A stretch of DNA of 64,000 nt from Perkinsus olseni (lineage: Eukaryota > Perkinsozoa > Perkinsida > Perkinsidae): assembly GCA_013115135.1 (NCBI GenBank), contig JABANP010000159.1, positions 39,643-103,642 on the forward strand, written 5' to 3'. This document shows, piece by piece, positions 20,508-32,300 of the stretch (position 1 is the stretch's first letter; each line of letters begins with the position of its first letter). The translations under genes and the position numbers were made by a program. The notes below the pieces were generated by a model, which was given only the letters and a program-made list of their open reading frames with translations, was not told the DNA's origin and did not search any database.

Positions 20508-23500
20508 ATGGCATCCCCCAGCCAGGTCATTGTCGTCGGAGGCGGCCTCGCCGGTTTCTCTGCCGCTAACACGGTATTGGAGAACGGCGGGAACGTTCTT
20601 TTGATTGATAAGTCTGCCTTCTGCGGCGGCAACTCCTCCAAGGCTACTTCTGGTATCAACGGTTCCTGCACCAGAACTCAGAAGAAGCTCGGCGTTGAGG
20701 ATTCCAACGAACTCTTTGAGTCCGATTGCATGAAGGGCGGTTCCAAGAGCCCCGAGCTCATCAAGACTATGGTTGAGCATTCCGGTAACTCGGTCAACTG
20801 GTTGATGGATAACTTCGATCTCGATTTGTCCCTTCTTGCCCGCCTGGGTGGTCACTCCGCCGAGCGTACCCATCGTGGTAAGGAGCGCTTCCCTGGTATG
20901 ACCATCACTTACGCCCAGATCCAGATGGCTGAGGCTATTTCTAAGGCCCAGCCCAGCAGGTGCCAGATCATCAACAAGGCTCGTGCTACTGATCTCATCA
21001 CCAAGGACGGTGAGGTCGTTGGTGTCGAGTACACTACTAAGGACGGTCAGACGCATAAGGTCTACGGCCCTGTCATTCTCGCCACTGGTGGATTCGGTGC
21101 CGATTTCTCCAAGGACGGTCTTCTCGCCAAGTACCGCCCCGATCTCCTCAAGCTCTCCACCACCAACGGTGAGCACTGCACTGGTGACGGAATCAAGATG
21201 GGTGTGGCCGTTGGTGCCGACACCGTCGATCTTGAGTGGGTACAGGTCCATCCTACCGGTCTTGTCAACCCCAAGGACCCTGACTGCAAGGTCAAGTTCC
21301 TCGCTGCTGAGGCTCTCCGTGGTGTTGGTGGTCTTCTTCTCGATGCTGATGGAAAGCGTTTCTCCAACGAGCTCGGCCGTCGTGATTACGTCTCCAACAG
21401 GATGTTCGCCAACAAGGGACCCTTCCGCCTTGTCCTCAACTCCGCCGCTGCCAACGATATCCACTGGCATGTCGAGCATTACGAGGGTCGTGGTGTCATG
21501 AGGCATTTCAAGAGCGGTTCTGATCTCGCCAAGGAGATGGGTATCGCTCCCTCTACTCTCGAGGAGACCTTCAAGAGCTACATCGAGGTTGCCAGCAAGC
21601 AGACTGCCGACCCCAACAACGGTCCCTACGATGCCTACCCGTCTGGCAAGACTTGGGACTCGTGGGGAAAGAAGTTCTTCAAGAACTACGAGTACAAGAT
21701 GGATGACGAGTTCGATGTCGCCATCGTCACTCCCCTCGTTCACTACTGCATGGGTGGTTTGAAGATCGATACTACCGGTCACGTGCTCGACAAGGAAGGC
21801 AAGCCCATCCGCGGTCTCTACGCTGCCGGTGAGCTCATGGGAGGTGTCCACGGCAACAACCGTTTGGGCGGTAACTCTCTACTCGATTGCGTCGTCTTCG
21901 GTCGTCTCACTGGTAAGGACGCCGCCAAGACTTTCTTCCCTGCTCATGAGCAGGTCCCCCTCAAGGATCTCGCTGAGGGTAGGACTGAAGCTAGCAAGCG
22001 CGCCATCGTTGTTGGAGGTGGTCTCGCCGGTTTCTCTGCTGCCAACACCGTCCTTGAGCACGGTGGCGAGGTTCTCCTTCTTGATAAGTCTGCCTTCTGT
22101 GGTGGTAACTCCTCCAAGGCTACCTCTGGTATCAACGGATGCTGCACCAGGACTCAGCAGAACCTTGGTGTCAAGGATTCCGTCGAGCTCTTCGAGTCCG
22201 ATTGCATGAAGGGCGGTTCCAAGAGCCCCGAGCTCATCAAGACTATGGTTGAGCACTCCGGCAACTCTGTTGACTGGCTCGTCGATAACTTCGACCTCGA
22301 CCTTTCCCTGCTTGCTCGTCTCGGTGGCCACTCTGCTGAGCGTACCCATCGTGGTAAGGAGCGCTTCCCCGGTATGACTATCACCTACGCCGAGATCCAG
22401 ATGGCCGAGGCTATTTCCAAGGCTCATCCTGACAAGTGCCAGATCATCAACAAGGCTCGTGTCACTGATCTTATCAGCAACGATGATGGTGAGGTCATTG
22501 GTGTACACTACGAGAAGGCTGGCAAGGGATACTCCGTGTTCGGACCTGTCATCCTTGCTTCTGGTGGATTCGGTGCCGATTTCTCCAAGGACGGTCTTCT
22601 CGCCAAGTACCGCCCTGATCTTCTCAAGCTCTCCACCACCAACGGTGAGCACTGCACTGGTGACGGAATCAAGATGGGTATGGCCGCCGGAGCCGACACC
22701 GTCGATCTTGAGTGGGTACAGGTCCATCCTACCGGTCTTGTCAACCCCAAGGACCCTGACTGCAAGGTCAAGTTCCTCGCTGCCGAGGCTCTCCGTGGTG
22801 TTGGTGGTCTTCTTCTCGATGCAGATGGAAAGCGTTTCTCCAATGAGCTCGGCCGTCGTGATTACGTCTCCAACAGGATGTTCGCCAACAAGGGACCCTT
22901 CCGCCTTGTCCTCAACTCCGCCGCTGCCAACGATATCCACTGGCATGTCGAGCATTACGAGGGTCGTGGTGTCATGAGGCATTTCAAGAGCGGCTCTGAT
23001 CTCGCCAAGGAGATGGGTATCGCTCCCTCTGCACTCGAGGAGACCTTCAAGAGCTACATCGAGGTTGCCAACAAGCAGACTTCCGACCCCAACAACGGTC
23101 CCTACGATGCCTACCCGTCTGGCAAGACTTGGGACTCGTGGGGAAAGAAGTTCTTCAAGAACTACGAGTACAAGATGGATGACGAGTTCGATGTCGCCAT
23201 CGTCACTCCCCTCGTTCACTACTGCATGGGTGGTTTGAAGATCGATACTACCGGTCGCGTGCTCGACAAGGAAGGCAAGCCCATCCGCGGCCTCTACGCT
23301 GCCGGTGAGCTCATGGGAGGTGTCCACGGCAACAACCGTTTGGGTGGTAACTCTCTTCTTGACTGTGTTGTCTTCGGCCGTCTCACTGGTAAGGATCTCT
23401 GCGAGAACGTTCTCGGTCTCAACAACAAGTTGAACTTGAAGGAATTGAAGACCGCTCCGGCGGCCCAGAAGCCTGCCCCCGTTGCCGAGAAGGTCGCCGC

Positions 23501-25277
23501 TGCTGCTGCTGCCCCTGCTCCCGCCTCTAACGGTTATACTATGGAGGAGGTTGCCAAGCACAACACCGAGAGCGATTGCTGGGTTGCCCTCAATGGTGAG
23601 GTTCTTGATGTGACTGACTTCCTCCCCGAGCATCCCGGTGGAAAGCTTGCCATCATGACTTTCGCTGGTAAGGACGCCTCCAAGGAGTTCAACATGATTC
23701 ACCCCGCTGACGTCGTTGAGAAGTATGCTTCCGATGCCGTTCTCGGACCCGTCGTAGAGGCCTCCGCTGCCCCTGTCGCCGCCGCTGCCGCTGCTCCTGC
23801 TGCTCCCACCAATGGTTACACCTTGGAGGAGGTTGCCAAGCACAACACCGATACCGACTGCTGGGTTGCCCTCAACGGTCAGGTTTTGGACGTCACCGAC
23901 TTCCTCCCCGAGCATCCCGGTGGAAAGCTCGCCATTATGACTTTCGCCGGCAAGGACGCCTCTAAGGAGTTCAACATGATCCATCCCGCTGATGTCGTTG
24001 AGAAGTACGTGCCTGAGTCTATCCTCGGACCTGTTGTTGAGGCCTCGGCTGCCGCTGCTGCCCCTGTCGCCGCCCCTGCTGCCGCTGCTCCCGCCAACGG
24101 TATCACCATGGAGGAGGTCGCTAAGCACACCAGCGAGACCGACTGCTGGGTTGTTGTGAACGGTCAGGTCTTGGACGTTACCGACTTCCTTCCTGAGCAT
24201 CCCGGTGGAAAGCTCGCCATCATGACTTTCGCCGGCAAGGACGCCTCTAAGGAGTTCAACATGATCCATCCCGCCGATGTGGTTGAGAAGTATGCTTCCG
24301 ATGCCATCCTCGGACCTGTTGTTGAGGCCTCTGCGGTCGCCCCTGCTGGTGCCTCCAACAACTTGGCTCAGCCTCTCCTTAGTGACTACTCCGCCAAGGC
24401 TGCTCCTGCTCAATGGTGGGGTGAGGAGCGCAACACTTGCGACATGCACGGCCCTCTTGGACCCTCTGTCTGGTCGTACTGCGCTGCTCTTTGCTACTTC
24501 GTCTGGATGTTCGTCCTCGAGACTTTGAAGACTATCTTCACCGTCAAGAACTGGAAGAACATCTCCGACAAGTCTGGATTGACTCGCTCTGCTATCTTCA
24601 TGATGGTCTTCGTCACGATCCATGCTTTGGGTAACATCCACTTGTTCTTCGGCGCCATCCACTTCAATGCTTACGCCTACTTCCTCAACCATCCTTGCCC
24701 CTGGAGCACTCTTCTCCTCCCTGTGGAGATCTACCTCCTCGCCGCTGGTCTCTTGCACGTCACTGTCGCCACTGTCCGTACCTTCAAGTTCAAGAGCATG
24801 AACAGCAGCGTCGACCAGCTTTGGTTGTTCTTGACTGGAAGCGTCCTCTTCGTGTTCCTTGTTGTCCATCTCATGCAGTTCCGCTTCGTCAGCGAGGCCG
24901 CCGCTCCTCAGTACTACTTCCGCTCCAAGTGGATGTACCCCTTCTACTGCAGCAGTGACGATACCTCTTGCCAGCTTGTCCACTTCAAGGATCTCTACAA
25001 GATGGAGATGAAGTACTTCGAGAGCTTCGGCTGGGTTCTCTTCTACGAGGCCGGTGTCATTGCTTTCTGGTCTCATATGAAGGAGGGTATTCGCAAGGTC
25101 ATTGCTGCCTACGCTGGCATCCCCCGCAAGTACAAGTCTCAGGCTCAGTTCTTCGGTCAGCTCATGGCCTATGTGCTTGGTCTCCTCTACTTCTCCTACC
25201 CCTTGTTCAGCTACTTCGCTCCCATCAAGGACTGGGCCAAGTATGATGCTGCCATGCCCACTCCCGTCGAGATGTAA
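20508..25277 (+). CDS. Fumarate reductase (x2) - cytochrome b5 (x3) - SdhC-type cytochrome b fusion protein, 1589 aa
   Basis: One uninterrupted frame. Residues 1-490 and 498-960 are two soluble-type fumarate reductase flavoprotein domains (FAD loop GGGLAG at 11-16 and 503-508). By alignment with Fcc3/OSM1-type enzymes, H223, R292 (the acid-base Arg in RRDYV), H412 (VHYCMGG) and R452 (NNRLGG) of domain 1 are the catalytic and binding residues, and all recur in domain 2. Ala/Pro-rich linkers separate three cytochrome b5 domains (about 1008-1084, 1102-1178, 1197-1275), each with HPGG and a second ligand in MIHPAD. From about 1303 the chain is a multi-pass domain like the SdhC b558 family (FN-Y-YFL after a G-NIHLF-G motif), with His 1372, 1417, 1454 and 1523 as candidate di-haem ligands. 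No iron-sulfur subunit and no clear targeting peptide are seen. Inferred role: membrane quinol-to-fumarate (or reverse) electron transfer. ATG 20508 follows a splice-acceptor-like site. Confidence 0.9.
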   Translation: MASPSQVIVVGGGLAGFSAANTVLENGGNVLLIDKSAFCGGNSSKATSGINGSCTRTQKKLGVEDSNELFESDCMKGGSKSPELIKTMVEHSGNSVNWLMDNFDLDLSLLARLGGHSAERTHRGKERFPGMTITYAQIQMAEAISKAQPSRCQIINKARATDLITKDGEVVGVEYTTKDGQTHKVYGPVILATGGFGADFSKDGLLAKYRPDLLKLSTTNGEHCTGDGIKMGVAVGADTVDLEWVQVHPTGLVNPKDPDCKVKFLAAEALRGVGGLLLDADGKRFSNELGRRDYVSNRMFANKGPFRLVLNSAAANDIHWHVEHYEGRGVMRHFKSGSDLAKEMGIAPSTLEETFKSYIEVASKQTADPNNGPYDAYPSGKTWDSWGKKFFKNYEYKMDDEFDVAIVTPLVHYCMGGLKIDTTGHVLDKEGKPIRGLYAAGELMGGVHGNNRLGGNSLLDCVVFGRLTGKDAAKTFFPAHEQVPLKDLAEGRTEASKRAIVVGGGLAGFSAANTVLEHGGEVLLLDKSAFCGGNSSKATSGINGCCTRTQQNLGVKDSVELFESDCMKGGSKSPELIKTMVEHSGNSVDWLVDNFDLDLSLLARLGGHSAERTHRGKERFPGMTITYAEIQMAEAISKAHPDKCQIINKARVTDLISNDDGEVIGVHYEKAGKGYSVFGPVILASGGFGADFSKDGLLAKYRPDLLKLSTTNGEHCTGDGIKMGMAAGADTVDLEWVQVHPTGLVNPKDPDCKVKFLAAEALRGVGGLLLDADGKRFSNELGRRDYVSNRMFANKGPFRLVLNSAAANDIHWHVEHYEGRGVMRHFKSGSDLAKEMGIAPSALEETFKSYIEVANKQTSDPNNGPYDAYPSGKTWDSWGKKFFKNYEYKMDDEFDVAIVTPLVHYCMGGLKIDTTGRVLDKEGKPIRGLYAAGELMGGVHGNNRLGGNSLLDCVVFGRLTGKDLCENVLGLNNKLNLKELKTAPAAQKPAPVAEKVAAAAAAPAPASNGYTMEEVAKHNTESDCWVALNGEVLDVTDFLPEHPGGKLAIMTFAGKDASKEFNMIHPADVVEKYASDAVLGPVVEASAAPVAAAAAAPAAPTNGYTLEEVAKHNTDTDCWVALNGQVLDVTDFLPEHPGGKLAIMTFAGKDASKEFNMIHPADVVEKYVPESILGPVVEASAAAAAPVAAPAAAAPANGITMEEVAKHTSETDCWVVVNGQVLDVTDFLPEHPGGKLAIMTFAGKDASKEFNMIHPADVVEKYASDAILGPVVEASAVAPAGASNNLAQPLLSDYSAKAAPAQWWGEERNTCDMHGPLGPSVWSYCAALCYFVWMFVLETLKTIFTVKNWKNISDKSGLTRSAIFMMVFVTIHALGNIHLFFGAIHFNAYAYFLNHPCPWSTLLLPVEIYLLAAGLLHVTVATVRTFKFKSMNSSVDQLWLFLTGSVLFVFLVVHLMQFRFVSEAAAPQYYFRSKWMYPFYCSSDDTSCQLVHFKDLYKMEMKYFESFGWVLFYEAGVIAFWSHMKEGIRKVIAAYAGIPRKYKSQAQFFGQLMAYVLGLLYFSYPLFSYFAPIKDWAKYDAAMPTPVEM

Positions 25278-26321
25278 GCGAAGCTGTTGGGTCCTTGTTT
25301 GAATATGGGTTACTTGTCTTTTAATCCTCGCCAAGTCAATACGGCTTTGGTGTTTTGTGTATGATTGACGGTTAGATAACCGTCTATTTAAGTTACTATG
25401 GTTGTTCAACCAGCCCACGTTACCGGTCCTCCACTTCACGGCATACTCCCAATCCTATGGTGAATTCCGCCAGGACGTATTGGTCGGTACACGTTTAGTC
25501 CAGTTACCCGTGTTGGGTCACGTTTTCCACATTTCTCTTGCTGTTGAGTCGCCAGTGCCTGGGTTAGAAGAGGATTAGATCAGGTGGGGATCATACAGTC
25601 AGTCCTAACCACGCATATATTTATGTTTAGCACTGCCGGGCAGCATTCGTCTCGAATCAGTCTCTCAATCTCTGGTGAAGTCTCGCTTACTTGGGATGAG
25701 CCACCGCCGTTCAGACCTAGGGAGCTTGAGCGTCCCCGCGTGAACGTTGTGTCGCCTGTCTATCTTTCCCTGGGACGCCGATTCTCAATCATAGCTACCC
25801 GCTTCGATTCGATGAGTAAGCATATCATTACTGAGCAGTTGAGCGATACCCTACAATCTTAGTCACTGTAATAATATCGCGTGAGGGCCTCTACCGTCTA
25901 TACTGAGTAGGCGATCGGTAGATTCACCTGCGGGGGTCTTTTCACTACTGGTTCCATCTTTTTCGCCTGAGCTTTCTGTATCGCCGAGTGTCACCGCGTA
26001 CTGTCGATCTTCGCTCTCATTCATATTCACGGCATACAGGTTGTTAACCAGACCATTTGTGCGGGTCTGAAGCTCAAAGCACAGGTCCTCCGTCGGGCGC
26101 GCCTCATAGCTTAGCTTTTCTGTCCCGGACTGTGTCGTGGGTTTGGCTCCAATCGCTGAGCAATGGATTCAGCCTAACCCAGCCAGGTTCTCGGGAATCG
26201 GTCGGATTCTTTTCATTTCACCCTTTAGGTTCAGGAGGCCAAGTTGGGACAGGATATTTGCCGACAAATATTGAGGATGTGAACTTCGCGTGGCTCAGTT
26301 TTGAGGCATCCTTGCTACCTC
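25278..26321. other. Intergenic between the two fusion genes
   Basis: No gene supported. Just before the second fusion gene, TGGCTCAG (about 26291-26298) could be a splice acceptor. The sequence does not resemble the upstream region of fusion gene 1. Confidence 0.4.
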
Positions 26322-29300
26322 ATGACATCCACCAACCAAGTCATCGTCGTCGGAGGCGGCCTCGCCGGTTTCTCTGCCGCTAACACGGTATTGGAGAACG
26401 GCGGGAACGTTCTTTTGATTGATAAGTCTGCCTTCTGCGGCGGCAACTCCTCCAAGGCTACTTCTGGTATCAACGGTTCCTGCACCAGAACTCAGAAGAA
26501 GCTCGGCGTTGAGGATTCCAACGAACTCTTTGAGTCCGATTGCATGAAGGGCGGTTCCAAGAGCCCCGAGCTCATCAAGACTATGGTTGAGCATTCCGGT
26601 AACTCGGTCAACTGGTTGATGGATAACTTCGATCTCGATTTGTCCCTTCTTGCCCGCCTGGGTGGTCACTCCGCCGAGCGTACCCATCGTGGTAAGGAGC
26701 GCTTCCCTGGTATGACCATCACTTACGCCCAGATCCAGATGGCTGAGGCTATTTCTAAGGCCCAGCCCAGCAGGTGCCAGATCATCAACAAGGCTCGTGC
26801 TACTGATCTCATCACCAAGGACGGTGAGGTCGTTGGTGTCGAGTACACTACTAAGGACGGTCAGACGCATAAGGTCTACGGCCCTGTCATTCTCGCCACT
26901 GGTGGATTCGGTGCCGATTTCTCCAAGGACGGTCTTCTCGCCAAGTACCGCCCCGATCTCCTCAAGCTCTCCACCACCAACGGTGAGCACTGCACTGGTG
27001 ACGGAATCAAGATGGGTGTGGCCGTCGGTGCCGACACCGTCGATCTTGAGTGGGTACAGGTCCATCCTACCGGTCTTGTCAACCCCAAGGACCCTGACTG
27101 CAAGGTCAAGTTCCTCGCTGCCGAGGCTCTCCGTGGTGTTGGTGGTCTTCTTCTCGATGCTGATGGAAAGCGTTTCTCCAACGAGCTCGGCCGTCGTGAT
27201 TACGTCTCCAACAGGATGTTCGCCAACAAGGGACCCTTCCGCCTTGTCCTCAACTCCGCCGCTGCCAACGATATCCACTGGCATGTCGAGCATTACGAGG
27301 GTCGTGGTGTCATGAGGCATTTCAAGAGCGGTTCTGATCTCGCCAAGGAGATGGGTATCGCTCCCTCTGCCCTCGAGGAGACCTTCAAGAGCTACATCGA
27401 GGTTGCCAACAAGCAGACTGCGGACCCCAACAACGGTCCCTACGATGCCTACCCGTCTGGCAAGACTTGGGACTCATGGGGAAAGAAGTTCTTCAAGAAC
27501 TACGAGTACAAGATGGATGACGAGTTCGATGTCGCCATCGTCACTCCCCTTGTTCACTACTGCATGGGTGGTTTGAAGATCGATACTACCGGTCGCGTGC
27601 TCGACAAGGAAGGCAAGCCCATCCGCGGTCTCTACGCTGCCGGTGAGCTCATGGGAGGTGTCCACGGCAACAACCGTTTGGGTGGTAACTCTCTTCTTGA
27701 CTGTGTCGTTTTCGGACGTCTTACTGGTAAGGACGCTGCCAAGACTTTCATGCCTGCTCACGCTCACGTTCCTCTTAAGGATCTCGCTGAGGGCCATACT
27801 GAGGCCCGTCAGCGAGCCATCGTCGTCGGCGGCGGCCTCGCCGGTTTCTCGGCCGCTAACACTATCTTGGAGCAGGGCGGTGAGGTTATTCTTCTTGATA
27901 AGTCTGCCTTCTGCGGTGGCAACTCCTCCAAGGCTACTTCTGGTATCAACGGTTCCTGTACCAAGACCCAGAAGAAGCTCGGCGTTAGGGATTCCAACGA
28001 GCTCTTCGAATCCGATTGCATGAAGGGCGGTTCCAAGAGCCCTGAGCTCATCAAGACTATGGTTGAGCACTCCGGCAACTCCGTGGACTGGCTCGTCGAT
28101 AACTTCGGCCTCGACCTTTCCCTTCTTGCTCGTCTCGGTGGCCACTCTGCTGAGCGTACCCATCGTGGTAAAGAGCGCTTCCCCGGTATGACCATCACTT
28201 ACGCCCAAATTCAGAAGGCTGAGGCTATCTCGAAGGCTCTGCCTGAGCGATGCCAGATCGTCAACAAGGCTCGTGTGACCGATCTTATCATGGACGACGA
28301 GGGCGCCGTGATTGGTGTTCATTATGAGAAGGCTGGCAAGGGATACTCTCTCTTCGGACCTGTCATTCTCGCTACTGGTGGATTCGGTGCCGATTTCTCC
28401 AAGGACGGTCTTCTCGCCAAGTACCGCCCCGATCTCCTCAAGCTCGCCACCACCAACGGTGAGCACTGCACTGGTGACGGAATCAAGATGGGTGTGGCCG
28501 CCGGTGCCGACACCGTCGATCTTGAGTGGGTACAGGTCCATCCTACCGGTCTTGTCAACCCCAAGGACCCCGACTGCAAGGTCAAGTTCCTCGCTGCTGA
28601 GGCTCTCCGTGGTGTTGGTGGTCTTCTTCTCGATGCTGACGGAAAGCGTTTCTCCAATGAGCTCGGCCGTCGTGATTACGTCTCCAACAGGATGTTCGCC
28701 AACAAGGGACCCTTCCGCCTTGTCCTCAACTCCGCCGCTGCCAACGATATCCACTGGCATGTCGAGCATTACGAGGGTCGTGGTGTCATGAGGCATTTCA
28801 AGAGCGGTTCTGATCTCGCCAAGGAGATGGGTATCGCTCCCTCTACTCTCGAGGAGACCTTCAAGAGCTACATCGAGGTTGCCAACAAGCAGACTGCGGA
28901 CCCCAACAACGGTCCCTACGATGCCTACCCGTCTGGCAAGACTTGGGACTCATGGGGAAAGAAGTTCTTCAAGAACTACGAGTACAAGATGGATGACGAG
29001 TTCGATGTCGCCATCGTCACTCCCCTCGTTCACTACTGCATGGGTGGTTTGAAGATCGATACTACCGGTCACGTTCTCGACAAGGAAGGCAAGCCCATCC
29101 GCGGTCTCTACGCTGCCGGTGAGCTCATGGGAGGTGTTCACGGCAACAACCGTTTGGGCGGTAACTCTCTGCTCGATTGCGTCGTTTTCGGTCGCCTCAC
29201 TGGTAAGGACCTCGTGAAGACCTGCCTCGAGGGCTGCAAGCCTGTGTCCCTCGCTGACCTCGCTGAGGGCCGCACTGGTGTCAGCAAGCGCGCCATCGTT

Positions 29301-32300
29301 GTTGGCGGTGGTCTCGCCGGTTTCTCTGCTGCCAACACCGTCCTTGAGCACGGCGGCGAGGTTCTCCTTCTTGATAAGTCTGCCTTCTGCGGTGGTAACT
29401 CCTCCAAGGCTACCTCTGGTATCAACGGATGCTGCACCAGGACTCAGCAGAACCTTGGTGTCAAGGATTCCAACGAGCTCTTCGAGTCCGATTGCATGAA
29501 GGGCGGTTCCAAGAGCCCCGAGCTCATCAAGACTATGGTTGAGAACTCCGGCAACTCTGTTGACTGGCTCGTCGATAACTTCGACCTCGACCTTTCCCTG
29601 CTTGCTCGTCTCGGTGGCCACTCTGCTGAGCGTACCCATCGTGGTAAGGAGCGCTTCCCCGGTATGACTATCACCTACGCACAGATTCAGATGGCTGAGG
29701 CTATTTCCAAGGCTCATCCTGATAAGTGCCAGATTATCAACAAGGCTCGTGTCAATGATCTTATCACTGAGGATGGCGAAGTTGTTGGTGTCGAGTACAC
29801 TACTAAGGACGGTCAGACCCATAAGGCCTACGGCCCCGTTATTCTCGCCACTGGTGGGTTCGGTGCCGATTTCTCTAACGATGGTCTTCTCGCCAAGTAC
29901 CGCCCTGATCTCCTCAAGCTCTCCACCACCAACGGTGAGCACTGCACTGGTGACGGAATCAAGATGGGTGTGGCCGTTGGTGCCGACACCGTCGATCTTG
30001 AGTGGGTACAGGTCCATCCTACCGGTCTTGTCAACCCCAAGGACCCTGACTGCAAGGTCAAGTTCCTCGCTGCTGAGGCTCTCCGTGGTGTTGGTGGTCT
30101 TCTTCTCGATGCTGATGGAAAGCGTTTCTCCAACGAGCTCGGCCGTCGTGATTACGTCTCCAACAGGATGTTCGCCAACAAGGGACCCTTCCGCCTTGTC
30201 CTCAACTCCGCCGCTGCAAACGATATCCACTGGCATGTCGAGCATTACGAGGGTCGTGGTGTCATGAGGCATTTCAAGAGCGGCTCTGATCTCGCCAAGG
30301 AGATGGGTATCGCTCCCTCTACTCTCGAGGAGACCTTCAAGAGCTACATCGAGGTTGCCAACAAGCAGACTGCCGACCCCAACAACGGTCCCTACGATGC
30401 CTACCCGTCTGGCAAGACTTGGGACTCATGGGGAAAGAAGTTCTTCAAGAACTACGAGTACAAGATGGATGACGAGTTCGATGTCGCCATCGTCACTCCC
30501 CTTGTTCACTACTGCATGGGTGGTTTGAAGATCGATACTACCGGTCGCGTGCTCGACAAGGAAGGCAAGCCCATCCGCGGTCTCTACGCTGCCGGTGAGC
30601 TCATGGGAGGTGTCCACGGCAACAACCGTTTGGGTGGTAACTCTCTTCTTGACTGTGTTGTCTTCGGCCGTCTCACTGGTAAGGATCTCTGCGAGAACGT
30701 TCTCGATCTTGACAACAAGTTGAACTTGAAGAACTTGAAGACCGCTCCTGCGAAGACAGCGCCCGTTGCCCAGAAGGCCGCTCCCGCCCCCGCTCCCGTA
30801 GCTGCCCCCGCTCCCGTCTCGAACGGTTACACTATGGAGGAGGTTGCCAAGCACAACACCGACACTGACTGCTGGGTTGTCCTCAATGGTGAGGTTCTTG
30901 ATGTCGACTGACTTCCTCCCCGAGCATCCCGGTGGAAAGCTCGCCATCATGACCTTCGCTGGTAAGGACGCCACTAAGGAGTTCAACATGATCCATCCCG
31001 CCGATGTTGTCGAGAAGTACGTGCCTGAGTCCGTCCTCGGACCCGTCGTAGAGGCCTCCGCTGCTCCCGCTGCTCCTGTCGCCGCCGCTGCCGCTGCTCC
31101 TGCTGCTCCCACCAATGGTTACACCTTGGAGGAGGTTGCCAAGCACAACACCGATACCGACTGCTGGGTTGCCCTCAACGGTCAGGTTTTGGACGTCACC
31201 GACTTCCTCCCCGAGCATCCCGGTGGAAAGCTCGCCATTATGACTTTCGCCGGCAAGGACGCCTCTAAGGAGTTCAACATGATCCATCCCGCTGATGTCG
31301 TTGAGAAGTACGTGCCTGAGTCTATCCTCGGACCTGTTGTTGAGGCCTCGGCTGCCGCTGCTGCCCCTGTCGCCGCCCCTGCTGCCGCTGCTCCCGCCAA
31401 CGGTATCACCATGGAGGAGGTCGCTAAGCACACCAGCGAGACCGACTGCTGGGTTGTTGTGAACGGTCAGGTCTTGGACGTTACCGACTTCCTTCCTGAG
31501 CATCCCGGTGGAAAGCTCGCCATCATGACTTTCGCTGGTAAGGACGCCTCCAAGGAGTTCAACATGATCCATCCCGCCGATGTGGTTGAGAAGTATGCTT
31601 CCGATGCCATCCTCGGACCTGTTGTTGAGGCCTCTGCGGTCGCTCCTGCTGGTGCCTCCAACAACTTGGCTCAGCCTCTCCTTAGTGACTACTCCGCCAA
31701 GGCTGCTCCTGCTCAGTGGTGGGGTGAGGAGCGCAACACTTGCGACATGCACGGCCCTCTTGGACCCTCTGTCTGGTCGTACTGCGCTGCTCTCTGCTAC
31801 TTCGTCTGGATGTTCGTTCTCGAGACTTTGAAGACTATCTTCACCGTCAAGAACTGGAAGAACATCTCCGACAAGTCTGGATTGACTCGCTCTGCTATCT
31901 TCATGATGGTCTTCGTCACGATCCATGCTTTGGGTAACATCCACTTGTTCTTCGGCGCCATCCACTTCAATGCTTACGCCTACTTCCTCAACCATCCTTG
32001 CCCCTGGAGCACTCTTCTCCTCCCTGTGGAGATCTACCTCCTTGCCGCTGGTCTCTTGCACGTCACTGTCGCCACTGTCCGTACCTTTAAGTTCAAGAGC
32101 ATGAACAGCAGCATCGACCAGCTTTGGTTGTTCTTGACTGGAAGCGTCCTCTTCGTGTTCCTTGTTGTCCATCTCATGCAGTTCCGCTTCGTCAGCGAGG
32201 CCGCCGCTCCTCAGTACTACTTCCGCTCCAAGTGGATGTACCCCTTCTACTGCAGCAGTGACGATACCTCTTGCCAGCTTGTCCACTTCAAGGATCTCTA

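Noticed and set aside
21879..25439. Very long antisense open frame (over 1,100 codons) opposite fusion gene 1, and similar ones opposite fusion gene 2
   Set aside because: They arise from the C-ending codon bias and repeated domains of the sense gene; the translations are low-complexity shadows with no recognisable domain.
26301..26321. Upstream extension of fusion gene 2 (TTG start)
   Set aside because: ATG 26322 gives an N-terminus matching fusion gene 1; the extra codons are unlike it.
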